A DNA stretch of 64,000 nt. Source: Actinostola sp. cb2023 (Eukaryota > Cnidaria > Anthozoa > Actiniaria > Actinostolidae). The translations under genes and the position numbers were made by a program. The DNA lies in NCBI GenBank assembly GCA_033675265.1, contig JAUJYZ010000223.1, forward strand, positions 1-64,000. The letters run 5' to 3'. Shown here piece by piece: positions 1 to 11,200 of this stretch. How positions within the stretch are numbered: position 1 is the first letter of the stretch; every line of letters starts with the position of its first letter. The notes under the pieces were generated by a model that worked only from the letters and a program-made list of their open reading frames with translations, was not told the origin of the DNA and ran no database searches.

Positions 1-640
1 TTTGTCGTTGACCTCAAATCGCAAACAGGGTTTTCTACAGCGCATGCGCCCTGTGCAGGCCGCTAAGATAATCACCGAAGGCTCTAACAACATGATTTAT
101 CAATACGAGACATCGATTCTGAATTCACAACAAACCTTGTTGCAGGAAGGTTAATGTCGTCTTGTTTTCAAAAATAACCACCAATAATTCATAGAGATAT
201 GGATTGTATCAATGTCAGTACTAGCTACTTGCAAAGGGTTTAGATATCTTTAGAACTTAGAACGAATCGAAGTGAGTTGATACATGCAGTGAAGGGTTTC
301 AGCCAACCGAGCCGTCGAGGTGAACCCATATTTTACACTTCATCCAAACATTGTTTAATCACTCTGCGATGTCTAGTTATGTATACGGTATTGGTATTTA
401 TATGGATATATTTATGGCACCAAATAAACTATATCATTGTCATTCATGATTCGCCTGAGTTTGTGAAATCGCAGTACTGAAAATGGCCAGGAAAAGCATG
501 TTCTACCGAGCTCGAGTCACACAACGAGCAACCAAACACTGTTTTAATCACACTACAAGATATCTATATTTAGTTCAAATAGGCTACATTTCAGTTAGAA
601 GCCCGACTTCACGCTAGTAGAGCGGTCTAGTTGAGAATAT
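1..640. repeat. Dispersed repeat D, copy 1
   Basis: Much of this stretch reappears in reverse complement near 59686-60430. Shared blocks include TTTGACCTCAAATCGC, TACAGCGCATGCGCC, the words around CGGCCGCTAAGATAATCACC, and the terminal AAGCCCGACTTCACGC followed by TAGTAGAG. No intact coding region is seen. It ends a few tens of bases before the membrane-protein exon at 660, so it lies in that gene's upstream intron. The class of the element is unknown. Confidence 0.7.
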
Positions 641-659
641 ACGAGTGTTTTTATTTCAG

Positions 660-2348
660 GTTCTTACGTGCCACGAAAGACGGATGGGGGCTCAAAAACC
701 ATTGAACTATAAGGTCATCATCGCTATTAGTGTGTGTGTTCCTATTGTACTTATCATCATCATAGTCTTGGTTGTTTGCTGCTACAAGAAGAATAAAGTA
801 AAACAAGGCGATAGTAGGAATATTAGTGAGTATCAGTAGAAGTCATTTATCAAACTCGAAAAAAGTGTTCTTAAAATTCCCCTGATTTCGAAACAAACCA
901 AGAATTGGATTAAAAAAAAGTGCAGCTTTAAATACCCGTAAGATGGAGAGCACTGAGGAGCACTGATGGAGGGAGGGGGTAAAAGGGCGCACCGTCTGCC
1001 TCCTGGGAGAAACAGTTCGACTGAAGGGGTTACGGACGTTAAATATGGCCTTACGTTTACTTAGGTACAGAAGCAAAGCCCTAAATCACAAAGTATTCTT
1101 GGTTTACATGACGTCATCAAAACGCTAAAATCTAAAATATGCGTCGTACAAAAACTGTTTGTTTGATATTTTGTTTATATCCACAACAAGTCTTCACAAA
1201 AAAATATGTGTACTTCGATGTTTGGTTTTTGATTTATTGAGTCTATTTATGTCACGCAACACTGTCACGTGTATTCTAAAGCCAGAGAATTAGGGAAATT
1301 TGCTTCAAATGTTTCGTGTTTTACCTCGTAACTGATATGTAAGTTTGATTTCATTAATATCTCTATTGAAAAACTGAGTTGTTTGTAATATTAACGTGAT
1401 TTTGATCCTCGGTGTTTTGGCCGCCATGTTGGTGTACTACGGTTGTACACCAAGATGGCGGCCCCCATACATTCACACTAAATAATGCACACATTTGATC
1501 GCTCATATCTCAACATTGAAAGCTTCTTATAACTCAACATTTGGTTGAGATACATGATTTTGACTGCTATTTTGGTTGTGAGACCTTTTGTTCAATTATA
1601 CTCGATATAAGACCCAGAAAATTTTACGATGACGTAAGTGCAAACCAGCAATACCAAATCCTGTAACTATTTCCTTTTCGTAGACTGGTAAATTTTCATG
1701 ATAAAAATAAGGACGAAGGGCACTGTAACTGAGATTCAAATCGCCAGCATGTCATCACAGTGCATGCTCTATTTTGTCATCGCCGAGTTTACCATTTGAC
1801 TCACTCGTGCATGCTATTATATTGTGCCATATTTGCAGTCCTTTAAAAATATCTAATAACATCTAATATATCTGATATTTTTAAATACATACATTAAAAT
1901 GTATGTTCTGTTCGTTTATATCTTTTAGATGCGTTGGATTATGATAACGAAGGCTATGCCGACAGGTAAGTTACATTTAATATTTAGTGCCCTGCACAAA
2001 TGATGTACGATATATTCGACATTCAATCAAATCAGTTTTTAATTACTTTACTTGTTGGCACAGGGGTGCTCAGTTATCTGTCATTTCTGAAGGTCGTACG
2101 GTTGTTTTGTATTGTAATGAATATTTACTTGTTGGCACAGGGGGTGCTCAGTTATCTGTCATTTCTGAAGGTCGTACCGTTGTTTTCTTTTGTAATGTTT
2201 GTTTTTTTTTACCTAAAGCAAGTTGACCTTACTTCTGAAATATGGGACCGTGTTCAAAAGCGAGCAATAATTTTATTACAATTATTGTAAAGTCTTTTTC
2301 TCATGCAGTTCAGATTCTACCAATACAAAAGAGGATGAGTACGATTAA
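660..2348 (+). CDS. C-terminal three exons of a single-pass membrane protein (partial)
   Basis: Exons are 660-825, 1929-1965 and 2309-2348. The first follows TTTTTATTTCAG and ends at GTGAGT. The second lies between CTTTTAG and GTAAGT. The third follows CTCATGCAG and ends in TAA. Phases 0, 1 and 2 agree across both junctions, giving 80 residues in one frame. Visible residues 19-41 form a very hydrophobic helix (VIIAISVCVPIVL, then IIIIVLVVCC). A basic stop-transfer stretch YKKNKVK follows, so the C-terminus should be cytoplasmic. The short acidic tail contains DYDNEGYADSS and ends KEDEYD. The Y-D-N triplet fits the Grb2-type pYxN motif; phosphorylation is inference. The ectodomain lies left of the window, so the family is unknown. 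AATAAA occurs at about 2372, 24 nt after the stop, and again near 2458. Dispersed repeat D occupies the intron before the first exon. Confidence 0.72.
1419..1463. repeat. Short perfect-arm palindrome in intron
   Basis: GGCCGCCAT-TTGGTGTAC is followed about 10 bp later by GTACACCAAGATGGCGGCC. The arms carry a GCCGCCAT (YY1-like) core, which recurs at fold-back termini elsewhere in the window. The rest of 826-1928 shows nothing recognisable. Confidence 0.6.
2047..2200. repeat. Two-copy tandem duplication
   Basis: A unit of about 77 bp starting CTTGTTGGCACAGGGG and containing CAGTTATCTGTCATTTCTG occurs twice, followed by a partial third match. It lies in the intron before the last membrane-protein exon. 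Confidence 0.75.
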
Positions 2349-2705
2349 TAGACAAATTAAAACCATATGCCAATAAATATTGGCAACAATATACCATGCA
2401 AAACTGTCTTAATTTATGGACTCTGAAAACTGATCCAATTTCTGACATGTTTAGCTAAATAAACAGGAACATGATTTGAAATTAGTATCAATATATATGG
2501 TCTATATATGGGACAAGGACGAGGTAAGGGTTCTTTCACATAATATTAGACGAGCACAGAAGTACATGACATAGTAGTTATGTACCATGACATAGTTATG
2601 TACTTCTGACGAGCATCATTGCAATGCAACTTGATCATCACAAGAATAACTTACAAAAGATCATGACTAATACCAGATAATAACTCAGCAATGTATGACC
2701 AATCC

Positions 2706-3485
2706 AAGGTTAATTCCGCCATCTTGTAGGCACAGGCAGCCCAACCAATGCTTTTGAGGCTACTAAATATTCGGCTCACGGAAAAGTGCACCACTAAAGT
2801 GCGCCGCACATCAGGCCATCACGTGACTGTAATTTCATACCTTGTTTCAATATACACATGTACTGCGGGACGCACACAGGGAGCCCACATTATACGTTAC
2901 TCATCACAGGGAACCAAACATAATTATGCGCGTGCGCTCTACCACAGGAAACCCATAAAAAAGGCGGCAAATATCATTTTATTGAATTATTTAGTAGCCT
3001 CAAAAGCAATGGTTGGGCTGCCTGTGCTTGTAGGGGGTGCAAACACGGCTAATTTCAGTCAACACATGATCACTTTGAGCTGTTATAACTCTGTTCGATC
3101 TTTTCGGTTTTTTCAAAATCTATATTTCTTTTAAAAGGTATATACTCTATGATTGCTGTCCATAAATATGGTGGCAAAGCGAAGGCCACAGCTGCAGTAA
3201 ATCAGGTTTTTATGTTCAATTAAAAACATACGTACGAGAATATGCTAATTAGTTTTAAATTATAAGAACTACAGGCAGATTTGAAACAGCTGTAAATATA
3301 GTTTAAATGCTGTTTGTAGTCTCATTTTCAGTCACAGCAATATCTTAGCTAATATTAATATAAAACAACTTTCAAATCGAAAATCCAACAAAGTCGATTG
3401 GAGTTATTGGACCTCAAAGTGATCATGTTTTGACTGAAATTAGCCGTGTTTGCACCCCCTACAAAACAGTGGAATTAACCTTGGT
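2706..3485. repeat. Fold-back element
   Basis: Two pairs of arms are visible. The outer pair is AAGGTTAATTCCGCC near 2707 and GGAATTAACCTTGG near 3471. An inner pair around 2731-2765 and 2993-3035 reads CAGGCAGCCCAACCAATGC and its complement. A further arm (GGTGCAAACACGGCTAATT at about 3037) pairs with one near 3440-3460. This is consistent with one fold-back inserted into another. No transposase frame is seen. Confidence 0.65.
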
Positions 3486-3805
3486 CGGTATTCTTCATAC
3501 ATTTGTTATTAGCCAATCAACTTGCGACATGGCAAGACATTGTTTTATTAATTCACTTGTCTTTCTTTTTATTCAGCTGCCTCATGTCTGATTAAAACGA
3601 CACGAAAACATCGAAAATATAATATTAATAATCAACTTAATGATCACGTGACCTATTCACTAATAAAGTAACAGTATACAGCGTTACTTAGCAACACCAA
3701 CACAATGTATTCTGGATCCGGCTGATCCTCAAAGAAGATCTATATATGCCCAGCACTCAGCAAAGTCCATTGGGTTACTATCTGTATAGTGTACGACCTC
3801 AATGC

Positions 3806-4906
3806 TACACTTTATAGTAAACATATTTTAGATACTTTATAGTAAACATATTTTAGATACCAACACCTACACTTTATAGTAAACATATTTTATATGCCAA
3901 CACCTACACTTTATAGTAAACATATTTTATATGCCAACACCTACACTTTATAGTAAACATATTTTAGATACCAACACCTACACTTTATAGTAAACATATT
4001 TTATATGCCAACACCTACACTTTATAGTAAACACATTTTATATACCAACACCTACACTTTATAGTAAACATATTTTATATACCAACACCTACACTTTATA
4101 GTAAAAACACATTTTATATACCAACACCTACACTTTATAGTAAACATATTTTAGATACCAACACCTACACTTTATAGTAAACACATTTTATATGCCAACA
4201 CCTACACTTTATAGTAAACACATTTTATATGCCAACACCTACACTTTATAGTAAACATATTTTATATACCAACACCTACACTTTATAGTAAACACATTTT
4301 ATATGCCAACACCTACACTTTATAGTAAACATATTTTATATGCCAACACCTACACTTTATAGTAAACATATTTTAGATACCAACACCTACACTTTATAGT
4401 AAAAACATTTTATATGCCAACACCTACACTTTATAGTAAACATATTTTAGATACCAACACCTACACTTTATAGTAAAAACATTTTATATGCCAACACCTA
4501 CACTTTATAGTAAACATATTTTAGATACCAACACCTACACTTTATAGTAAACATATTTTAGATACCAACACCTACACTTTATAGTAAACATATTTTAGAT
4601 ACCAACACCTACACTTTATAGTAAACATATTTTAGATACCAACACCTACACTTTATAGTAAACATATTTTAGATACCAACACCTACACTTTATAGTTTTT
4701 AGTACCAACACCTATTTTAGATACCAACACCTACACTTTATAGTAAACATATTTTAGATACCAACACCTACACTTTATAGTAAACATATTTTAGATACCA
4801 ACACCTACACTTTATAGTAAACATATTTTAGATACCAACACCTACACTTTATAGTAAACATATTTTAGATACCAACACCTACACTTTATAGTAAACATAT
4901 TTTATA
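3806..4906. repeat. 37-bp minisatellite, about 30 copies
   Basis: The unit CCTACACTTTATAGTAAACA followed by TATTTTAGATACCAACA is tandemly repeated. Variants alternate TTAGATACC with TTATATGCC, and AAACATAT with AAACACAT or AAAACAT. The 3' copies (after about 4500) are more uniform than the 5' ones. One interrupted unit with AGTTTTTAGTACC lies near 4690. It is intergenic, between the membrane-protein gene and the SSADH 3' end. Confidence 0.95.
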
Positions 4907-5213
4907 GCGTAGAACTAAGGGAGCTTTACTCATCCTGAAAGAGGCAGCGGAAGGATGAACAAGGATGACTCACAAAAACATAATTTCGAATCGAAATATA
5001 CAAAATACAATTAAAAAATTCACAAGCCAATGATTTATAACCATTCACTCACAGTATATGACGTATTGCGTATTTAGGCACGTGATAGGGACGTTAATGC
5101 AATAAATAAATAAAAAACGAAATAAAGGAGTGAAAGTCCATTTGCCATTGTTGTTTGTTCAGTCTCCATAATCGTACATTTTAGGTCCCGTATGCACGAA
5201 TGTGTTATTGATA

Positions 5214-5401
5214 CAAGCATCAAGAGTTCCAGACTTTCGGTACGCACGCAATGCACTATGAGATTATTACAAAGGAAAAGTGAGCACCAATTATAGACAC
5301 AGGGAGCCCAAGCTATGTGTTTGCTCACTTGGTGCTCACTTTGTAATAATCTCACAGTGCATTGCGCGCGTACCGGAAGTCTGGAACTCTTGATGCTTGC
5401 G
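5214..5401. repeat. MITE family R, copy 1
   Basis: The terminal arms CAAGCATCAAGAGTTCCAGA and the reverse complement of CTGGAACTCTTGATGCTTG flank a short centre. The arms include a TACCGGAAGT-like word and AGATTATTACAAAG. The same family recurs at 58826-58988. The centre carries ACACAGGGAGCCCAAGC, a terminus word of the CACAGG family. Confidence 0.8.
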
Positions 5402-5549
5402 TTGTAAACGTATATATTTTAATCCCTGGGAGGGGCCGGGTACTTAGGTTATTTTAGGCCGGGTGGGGATGGGCCGCCTTGGCGCTATCCCAGACCAAAG
5501 AAATCCGATTTTTAATATCTCAGACCTAAACCTGAAAAAAAGATATTAA

Positions 5550-6960
5550 TAAATTACACGGCGGGCGTGAATGGCCCTAAAATCGGTCATTTGACATTTT
5601 TGGGAAATCGCAAATAACTAACCTAAAATCGAAAACCGTTTTGAAATTGGACGAAGACAACCAGAGTTGTGAATATTTTTAACTCGATATTTTTTACTGG
5701 GAAAAATTGGCGGGAAATAATTCATACAAAACCATCGGTAAAATAAACCTCTTGGTAAAACTTTTTTGTTTGAAAATATTTTAGCGCCATACTTAGAGTA
5801 TTGGAAGAACTATGACATGCAGAATTTGTGTTGATTTTAGAATTTTGATTTTTTGAGTGTAAGTAGTTCAAATAATATTTAAAAAACTATGATTAAAACT
5901 ATGATCATTTTAAAACTATTTAAAAATATCTCTAATAGAGTTAATAAACATCAAAATCATGCATTGTGTAGAATGAGATACCTCTATAACAATAATAAAT
6001 ATCAAAAAAGTCATTTTACTGATTTCTGTCCCTTCAAACTGCTTTTTTCTTTAGCTGATGATGTCATATATAATGACGTCATCAAAAACTCGGGTTCTAA
6101 TAATCGGAACATTACGCAAATTTCACCGAAGTGCACAATATGTTATTCTCTTTCAAAATATACACTTTATTTTATCATTGTGTTTAAACTAAATTTTCAC
6201 AGCAATTGTAACTTTTTATTATAACGTCATCATTGCGTCAGATTTTGCCATCGAGTAGTTTGAAATACCACACTACCATTACAGCGAAAATCCTTGTATC
6301 GCGACCTTTCGTTTTGAAAACTTCAGTTGGATTTTGGGTTTTTCTGTTCCGACAATCACTTTATACAGTCATTCCCAAAAAGGTTGTCCAGATGAAAAGA
6401 CTACAGTACTACAATAAAGTCACGTGATTCATTATGTTTTTAATTTCTGCGCGGACTGCGCGCGGAACTGCGAGTTGATACCAGCGCCATTACATTCAGT
6501 TCTCACAATGCCGTGTACTTTTGCATCTCAAATTGAATTTCATGAGAGAAAATTGAATATACATAATGAATCACGTGACTTTATTGTAGTATTGTAGTCT
6601 TTTCATCTGGACAACCTTTTTGGGAATGACTGTATATCCATTTCTTGAGTACAAAGTTAACTCAGCATAAACATCAGTATTTAAAGTACTAAATAGTGAC
6701 ATTTCTATTGTTTTGTATTGTATTTAGTACTAATTAGTGCAAAAAATATATTGTCGGAACAGAAAAACCCAAAATCCAGCTGAAGTTTATACAAAACGAA
6801 AGGTCGCGATACAAGGATTTTCGCAGTAATAAAGAAACTCTGAAATTTGTATTTCATTTCATGGAAGAATTTTGAAAATATGAATGTTTTGAGAAAAATA
6901 CGACGTTTTCACGGACCGATTTTAGGGTCATTTGTGCCCGCCGTGTTATATCACAGGTAT
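5550..6960. repeat. Degenerate long palindrome hosting a TA-flanked MITE
   Basis: Left-arm words such as GGCGGGCGTGAATGGCCCTA (about 5561) and AGCGAAAATCCTTGTATCGC (about 6283) pair with complements near 6930-6950 and 6805-6830. The right arm is itself cut by another element at 6952. AT-rich sequence between the arms has no supported gene; the open frames at 5889-6427 lie wholly inside the palindrome. Confidence 0.65.
6366..6632. mobile_element. Tc1/mariner-like MITE
   Basis: Inverted termini CAGTCATTCCCAAAAAGG and its complement CTTTTTGGGAATGACTG are flanked on both sides by TA. Arms extend about 75 bp (through GTCCAGATGAAAAGACTACA). CAGT termini with a TA duplication are typical of Tc1/mariner derivatives. 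There is no coding capacity. It sits in the loop of the surrounding palindrome. Confidence 0.8.
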
Positions 6961-7288
6961 ATACCAAGGCTGTATACTTGTGAAGAGAATGTATGTGAAG
7001 AATTCAGCAAAACATTGTCAATAAAGCTTGAAATGATAGATAACAATTGTACTTACCGTCTTGTCTTGATTTCTTGCGATTTTAAGCGTTTTTTAGCGAT
7101 TTTAGGTACCTCTTCCCTTCCCCTACTAAAGATAACTCTTTAGAAGGGGAAGGGGAGGAGGTACCTAGAAAGACGATTAAAATCGCAAGAAATCAAGACA
7201 AGACGGTAAGTACAATTGTTATCTAGTGTTAACTAGTGTTGCTAGTTTTTGTAAGAGCATATAGACAATAGTATTATGCTCCCAATAC

Positions 7289-7319
<31 letters not shown>

Positions 7320-7421
7320 CTATCATTTCAAGCTTTATTGACAATATTTTGCTGAATAATTTTTCGGGATGTATTCTTCACATACATTCTCTTCACAAGT
7401 ATACAGCCTTGGTTACCTGTG
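6952..7421. mobile_element. CACAGG-family fold-back element
   Basis: The termini are CACAGGTATATACCAAGGC and GCCTTGGTTACCTGTG. The arms continue through CTTGTGAAGAGAATGTATGT and AAGCTTGAAATGATA. An inner palindrome at about 7040-7205 contains GGTACCTCTTCCCTTCCCC and its complement. Flanks are GTTATAT on the left and ATTATAT on the right, a 6/7 match to a 7-bp target duplication. Confidence 0.75.
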
Positions 7422-7909
7422 ATTATATTCAAGGCTTTTAAACTGAGAACACAATTCTATTCAAGGCTTTTAACACCTCAGCACATACAGGTATAGCTGA
7501 TAAGGACAAGTACCTTTCAAAAGCAGTTTTTTTCATAGAAAATTGAATTAATCATCTACATGTTTTCCTTGGTACTACATATCATTTATAATGACATGCA
7601 CGTAAGTTAGTTTTTATAGTTAGTCCCTGTTTTAATTACAGTTGTACATATACTATTATTATACATTTTATATATTTTTTAGAGAGTCATGTTATATATA
7701 TTAACTATATTACGTGTTTGCAATGTAGTATTGTACTAAAAGCATTGATATTTGTTGTAATGCGCGAGAAATAAATTATTATTATTAATATTATTATTAT
7801 TTTATTTTTTATTTTTATTATTACTAATCTACAGATGCACTTTAATTTTAATTAAAGTGAACTCAATGTTAATTAATTTAAATTCATTATCAACGCGCCC
7901 GCGATGCCA

Positions 7910-8259
7910 TTACTCAGCGATACCTCCCATGCATATGTATTTAATCTCAAGATACTCGTGGAGTCCATATTTGGACCCTTCTCGTCCAACACCAGACTGT
8001 TTGAATCCACCGTGCGGATGTATCTCTGAGACAATGCTTCCTTCATTGACACCAACGATACCCGCCTCCAGGGCTTCAGCCACGCGCCATATTTGGCTAA
8101 AGTCACGTGAGTAGAAATAACCTGTCGAAATAAAGCACAGGTAGCCCAAGCTCTTTTAAAAAGACACAGCGAGAATGTATGTGAGATAGTGATATTCTCT
8201 AAAATGAAATAAAGTGCATTAGTATTTACCAAATCAGGTGATAGCAATTTTGGCGCGTG

Positions 8260-8298
<39 letters not shown>

Positions 8299-11200
8299 GC
8301 TGTTTTGGGACGAGATTCAAACTGGCGTCACGTTTGGCTACAGCTACAGCTACAGCTACAGCTATACCGCAGCTACATCTACAGCTACAGCTACAGCTAC
8401 AGCTATATACCGCAGCTACAGCTATACCGCAGCTACATCTACAGCTGCTATATACCGCAGCTACAGCTACAGCCGCAGCTACAGCTACCGCAGCTACAGC
8501 TACAGCTACAGCTACATATATACCGCAGCTACAGCTACAGCTACAGCTACAGCTACAGCTACATCTATATACCGCGCAGCTACAGCTACAGCTACAGCTA
8601 CAGCTATACCGCAGCTACATCTACAGCTACAGCTACAGCTATATACCGCAGCTACAGCTACAGCTACAGCTATACCGCAGCTACATCTACAGCTGCTATA
8701 TACCGCAGCTACAGCTACAGCTATATACCGCAGCTACAGCTACAGCTACAGCTATACCGCAGCTACATCTACAGCTATAGCTACAGCTACAGCTACATCT
8801 ATATACCGCAGCTACAGCTACAGCTACAGCTACAGCTACAGCTACAGCTACGTACAGCTACAGCTACAGCTACAGCTACAGCTACAACTACAGCTACAGC
8901 TACAACTACAGCTACAGCTACAGCTACAGCTACAGCTACAGCTACAGCTACAGCTACACTGAGCTACAGCAGTACATTCTTTATCCAACTGATTTGGTAA
9001 ATACTAAAACAATTATCCCCCTTAGCGTCGAACTGCCTTAACTACTTCCCACTCCTACGAAAATTAAACGCCTCCAGATAACAGTGTCCGCGATGCACTA
9101 TATATATGTCATGTCTATGTCATATTTACCTGCGAGTCCTGTGCTTGTGGCATTTGCTAAAGCAATAGCTTCTTCTTCTGTCTTAAATCTAGAAATTAAT
9201 GTTGAAAACAATAAGACTGATATGCATGCCTCTACATACACGTAGCTGTACGTAGAGGCGTTACGTACTAATTATATCATTTTTTTCCTCAAAAAATCAA
9301 ACCGAAACCCACAAATCTACTTGTACTGTACTGCTCCTTGTAATTCCATATTAGACAACCTAGTACCCATGCCCTTCTCCTCCCTTTTAGAACTGAGAGG
9401 ACTGGATACGAGGTAGCCGGCTCCAGCTATCATATTTGTAATAGACCAGGAGCCAATAAGTAGGAGCATCCATGCTACATATTGGGTCTATGTCACGGCG
9501 TTTGAACAAGTTTGGCTATTTTTGGAACACGATTTTCGATCACTGTGCACTCAGACTCAGTCCGGTTTTATTTGCAGCAACTCGTTTTATTTGCAGCAAC
9601 TCATTTTATTTGCAGCAACTCATTTTATTTGCAGCAAACTCGTTTTTATTTGCAGCAACTCGTTTTATTTGCAGCAACTCGTTTTATTTGCAGCAACTCG
9701 TTTTATTTGCAGCAACTCGTTTTATTTGCAGCAACTCATTTTATTTGCAGCAACTCATTTTATGCAGCAACTCATTTTATTTGCAGCAACTCGTTTTATT
9801 TGTAGCAACTCGTGTTATTTGCAGCAACTCGTTTTATTTGTAGCAACTCGTGTTATTTGCAGCAACTCGTTTTATTTGCAGCAACTCGTTTTATTTGCAG
9901 CAATTTTATTTGCAGCAACTCATTTTATTTGCAGCAACTCATTTTATTTGCAGCAACTCATTTTATTTGCAGCAACTCATTTTATTTGCAGCAACTCGTT
10001 TTATTTTTGTAGCAACTCGTGTTATTTGCAGCAACTCGTTTTATTGTAGCAACTCGATTTATTTGGTGCAACTCGTTTTATTTGCAGCAACTCGATTTAT
10101 TTGCAGCAACTCGTTTTATATGTGTAGCAACTCGTTTTATTTGCAGCAACTCGTTTTATTTGCAGCAACTCATTTTATTTTTTAGCAACTTGTTTTATTT
10201 GTAGCAACTCGATTTATTTGCTGCAACTCGTTTTATTTGTAGCAACTCGTTCTATAGTTGCTGCAAACTCGTCAGTTTTATTTGCAGCAACTCGTTTTAT
10301 TTGCAGCAACTCATTTTATTTTTTAGCAACTTGTTTTATTTGTAGCAACTCGATTTATTTGCTGCAACTCGTTTTATTTGTAGCAACTCGTTCTATAGTT
10401 GCTGCAAACTCGTCAGTTTTATTTGCAGCAACTCGTTTTATTTGCTGCAAACTCGTTTTATTTGCAGCAACAGTGATTGGTCAATTTCGTGTTCTACAAA
10501 TAGCCAAAATTGTTCAAACGCCGTGACAGATTGTAATACTACGTGGATGCTCCTACTTATGGGCTCCTGATTATAGACCTGATAAGTGGCGTTAAGGGGC
10601 CAAATGTCTCCTCTTTACACACAAGCATATCATCCTGTACGTCCCCAAGTAGCGTAGGTTCAAAGAACGTTAGCCCTAGACGATGACGGTGACCCCCACG
10701 GAGAAGTTTGGCGCCTTTCGTTAAAGCATCGGCGATGTGTCTTTCAACCTGTTCGGAAGTGTAGAGAAACCAATGTTTCGTGCGACAAAGATTACAAAAC
10801 GGGCAGGCCTGCAGCTCTTAGAAGATATATTCCATTAGGCGACTTGCATGATGACGTTGTTTTACTACAAGTACCAGAATGCTTTGGGAATTTTCTTTCT
10901 TATTCAGATTTTTATTCCCTCATGAGAATAGTAAGACAATTGGTGCTAATTATCTAACAAAAGAAAATGGGCAAAGCATTCTGGTACTTGTAGTATATGA
11001 CGCCATCATGCAAGTCGCCTATTGGGTCAATACTATTAGAATAAAACAATAGAACGAGTAGACAATAAGAGCTAATAAATTATATTGTTTGTATTATCCA
11101 ATCACAACATATCTTCTAAGCAGCTGCGTGTCACCTCTACAAAACAACTGAATTGAATGACGGTGTGGCCGGAGTTTGAGCACACGATCCCCTTCCCCCT

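Noticed and set aside
3806..4906. CRISPR array
   Set aside because: Units are contiguous 37-bp tandem copies without unique spacers, in an intron-rich animal genome.
8257..9000. Frames of 163-247 codons rich in Tyr-Ser, Ala-Thr or Leu-Gln
   Set aside because: All come from the stop-free CAGCTA hexamer satellite inside an SSADH intron; all three frames are open with no splice or start evidence.
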